Source of the DNA: JAQWQB01 sp047636995
GTDB lineage: Bacteria > Bacteroidota > Bacteroidia > Flavobacteriales_D > Sanyastnellaceae
Assembly: GCA_047636995.1 (NCBI GenBank)
Contig: JBLIGQ010000057.1
Coordinates: forward strand, 1 to 16,407
Length of the DNA: 16,407 bases
Direction: 5' to 3'
Shown: positions 15,270 to 16,407 of the stretch, in pieces
How the letters are laid out: each line of letters begins with the position of its first letter
Numbering within the stretch: position 1 is the first letter of the stretch
Notes under the pieces: model-generated
Database searches by the model: none
Seen by the model: only the letters and a program-made list of their open reading frames with translations
Told to the model about the DNA's origin: nothing
Position numbers and translations under genes: made by a program

Positions 15270-16407
15270 ATGATCATTCGCCTTCTCTCTCTCCTTATTC
15301 TTTTTGGATCACTCAACGCTTCAGCACAAAAGTGGAATCACTATTCTGTGCTTTTTGGCGAGGAATCTAAAGAGCTTGCCCCCGCTCCAGAACACGTAGT
15401 GCGGATTTTCATTGATAAAGAAGGATACCTCTATCCTGAAATATTCATCAAAGACCGAAAGCTCAGAAAAGCAAACAGCTCACTTCGTACATATTTCACG
15501 AACCATGAAAATGAGCTCAATGAACTTTGTGCTTCCCACGGATTGGACCGTGAAATGAACCAACAGACCAAAATAGCCTGGTTGCTGGAAAGCATCGCGG
15601 TTGATAAAATCAATGAGATCAACGCAAAGGTTCCAGAATACATTTCCGTTACCACATTAGTTCATGGCTTTAGAAAGAAGGCTTACGGCCGAACGGGATT
15701 CCACTCTTCAGTTGATTACCGCATCTTGGAGAGCGACATGAAAGTGCAGGAAAAGAATGTGCTGGTGATTGAAGTCTATTGGGATGGAACTTACATCTCT
15801 CCAATTCGCGGATACAAATACCGCGGCTTCCGTTTACTGGAAGAACAAGCCCTTCCGAATGCAGAAAAAGTGGGCGAAGGATTGCGCAGAGTGCTGTCAT
15901 TCATAGAAACGCCTACACTCACTATTTTGTGCCATAGTTTGGGTGCGAAGGTGGCTTCCAACATCCTCTTCAATCAAAACAATGAAACGCTTCCTACGCC
16001 GCCGCAAAAAAACGTAAACATCTGCCTGGTAGCCCCGGCCATAGGCAGTGAAGAATTTGAGTGTTATGGGAATCGTTCCAGTAGCGCTAATGACTCCGAA
16101 GAAATTGAAGAAGACAATTACCAATTCTTCATCTTTTACAATGAGAACGATTTCGTCCTGAATAAAACCTTTGATGTTGGACCGTTCTCTGTTCACTTAG
16201 AACCCACGGAATATGGCAATACTTCGCTTGGCTGCAACTACAACGGTGATGCCGAACAGGTGAAAACCATACTCAAATCGCTTCCAATTCAAGTGAATAT
16301 GCCCAAATTGATTAATCTTTCTGTTCGTCCAAACGGCGGCATCATAACCTGCCATCACCTGAGATGCTACACCCGGTATAAAGCTTTTTTAGAGCTGGAG
16401 ATTTGGT
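15270..16407 (+). CDS. Exported alpha/beta hydrolase, 3' end outside window
   Basis: The frame is open from the ATG at 15270 to the window end: 379 codons plus one base, so the C-terminus is missing. Residues 1-20 form a signal peptide (cut after NASAQ or just before). The body is an alpha/beta hydrolase reminiscent of the DUF900 type: HGF at 132-134 (oxyanion region), VLVIEVYWDG at 164-173, and a nucleophile elbow CHSLGAKVAS at 221-230 with Ser223, Cys replacing the usual first Gly. Asp294 in FYNENDFVLN and His362/363 in CHHLRCY complete a plausible catalytic triad. It should be a periplasmic or surface ester, lipid or peptide hydrolase; the substrate is unknown. It starts 49 bases after the YD-repeat protein. 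Confidence 0.85.
   Translation, partial: MIIRLLSLLILFGSLNASAQKWNHYSVLFGEESKELAPAPEHVVRIFIDKEGYLYPEIFIKDRKLRKANSSLRTYFTNHENELNELCASHGLDREMNQQTKIAWLLESIAVDKINEINAKVPEYISVTTLVHGFRKKAYGRTGFHSSVDYRILESDMKVQEKNVLVIEVYWDGTYISPIRGYKYRGFRLLEEQALPNAEKVGEGLRRVLSFIETPTLTILCHSLGAKVASNILFNQNNETLPTPPQKNVNICLVAPAIGSEEFECYGNRSSSANDSEEIEEDNYQFFIFYNENDFVLNKTFDVGPFSVHLEPTEYGNTSLGCNYNGDAEQVKTILKSLPIQVNMPKLINLSVRPNGGIITCHHLRCYTRYKAFLELEIW

Overview
The window looks like chromosomal DNA from a marine or aquatic Bacteroidota, most likely Flavobacteriia or a Cryomorphaceae-like relative. The reasons are moderate GC (low 40s by eye), start codons mostly without a Shine-Dalgarno sequence, many Bacteroidota-style lipoproteins and secreted proteins, an AI-2E exporter, a DUF6624 lipoprotein, a YHYH-domain lipoprotein beside a sulfatase, and a TolB-N/TPR/AraC regulator. 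This is a judgement from gene content and no database was consulted. No tRNA, rRNA, CRISPR array, transposase or phage gene was seen.

Left part (1-6360, all plus strand): the 3' part of an adenine/adenosine deaminase; an AI-2E family permease; a GNAT acetyltransferase followed by a DUF6624 lipoprotein and a small secreted protein that overlap by ATGA; then a compact set of SDR oxidoreductase, four-helix membrane protein and AraC regulator, in which the membrane-protein stop codon abuts the regulator start.

Middle (6361-9020, minus strand): a two-gene unit of a YHYH lipoprotein then a formylglycine-type sulfatase lipoprotein. Just 3' of the sulfatase lies an exact 21-bp-period tandem repeat that, on the sulfatase strand, encodes an acidic heptad repeat in an 86-codon open frame.

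Right part (9082-16407, plus strand): a decayed carbon-nitrogen hydrolase (nitrilase family); a 607-residue TolB-N/TPR/AraC regulator; a 455-base spacer with no convincing gene; a zinc-independent MDR oxidoreductase; a cold-shock protein with a strong intrinsic terminator; a stretch of broken coding-like sequence; and a run of three exported proteins, the last an alpha/beta hydrolase with a recognisable Ser-Asp-His set that runs off the window edge.

Most genes are ordinary accessory or housekeeping genes. The items most worth a second look are the heptad-repeat frame behind the sulfatase, the YHYH-sulfatase pair, the TolB-N/TPR/AraC regulator, and the exported cluster at the right end. I found no clear, complete, previously undescribed system.
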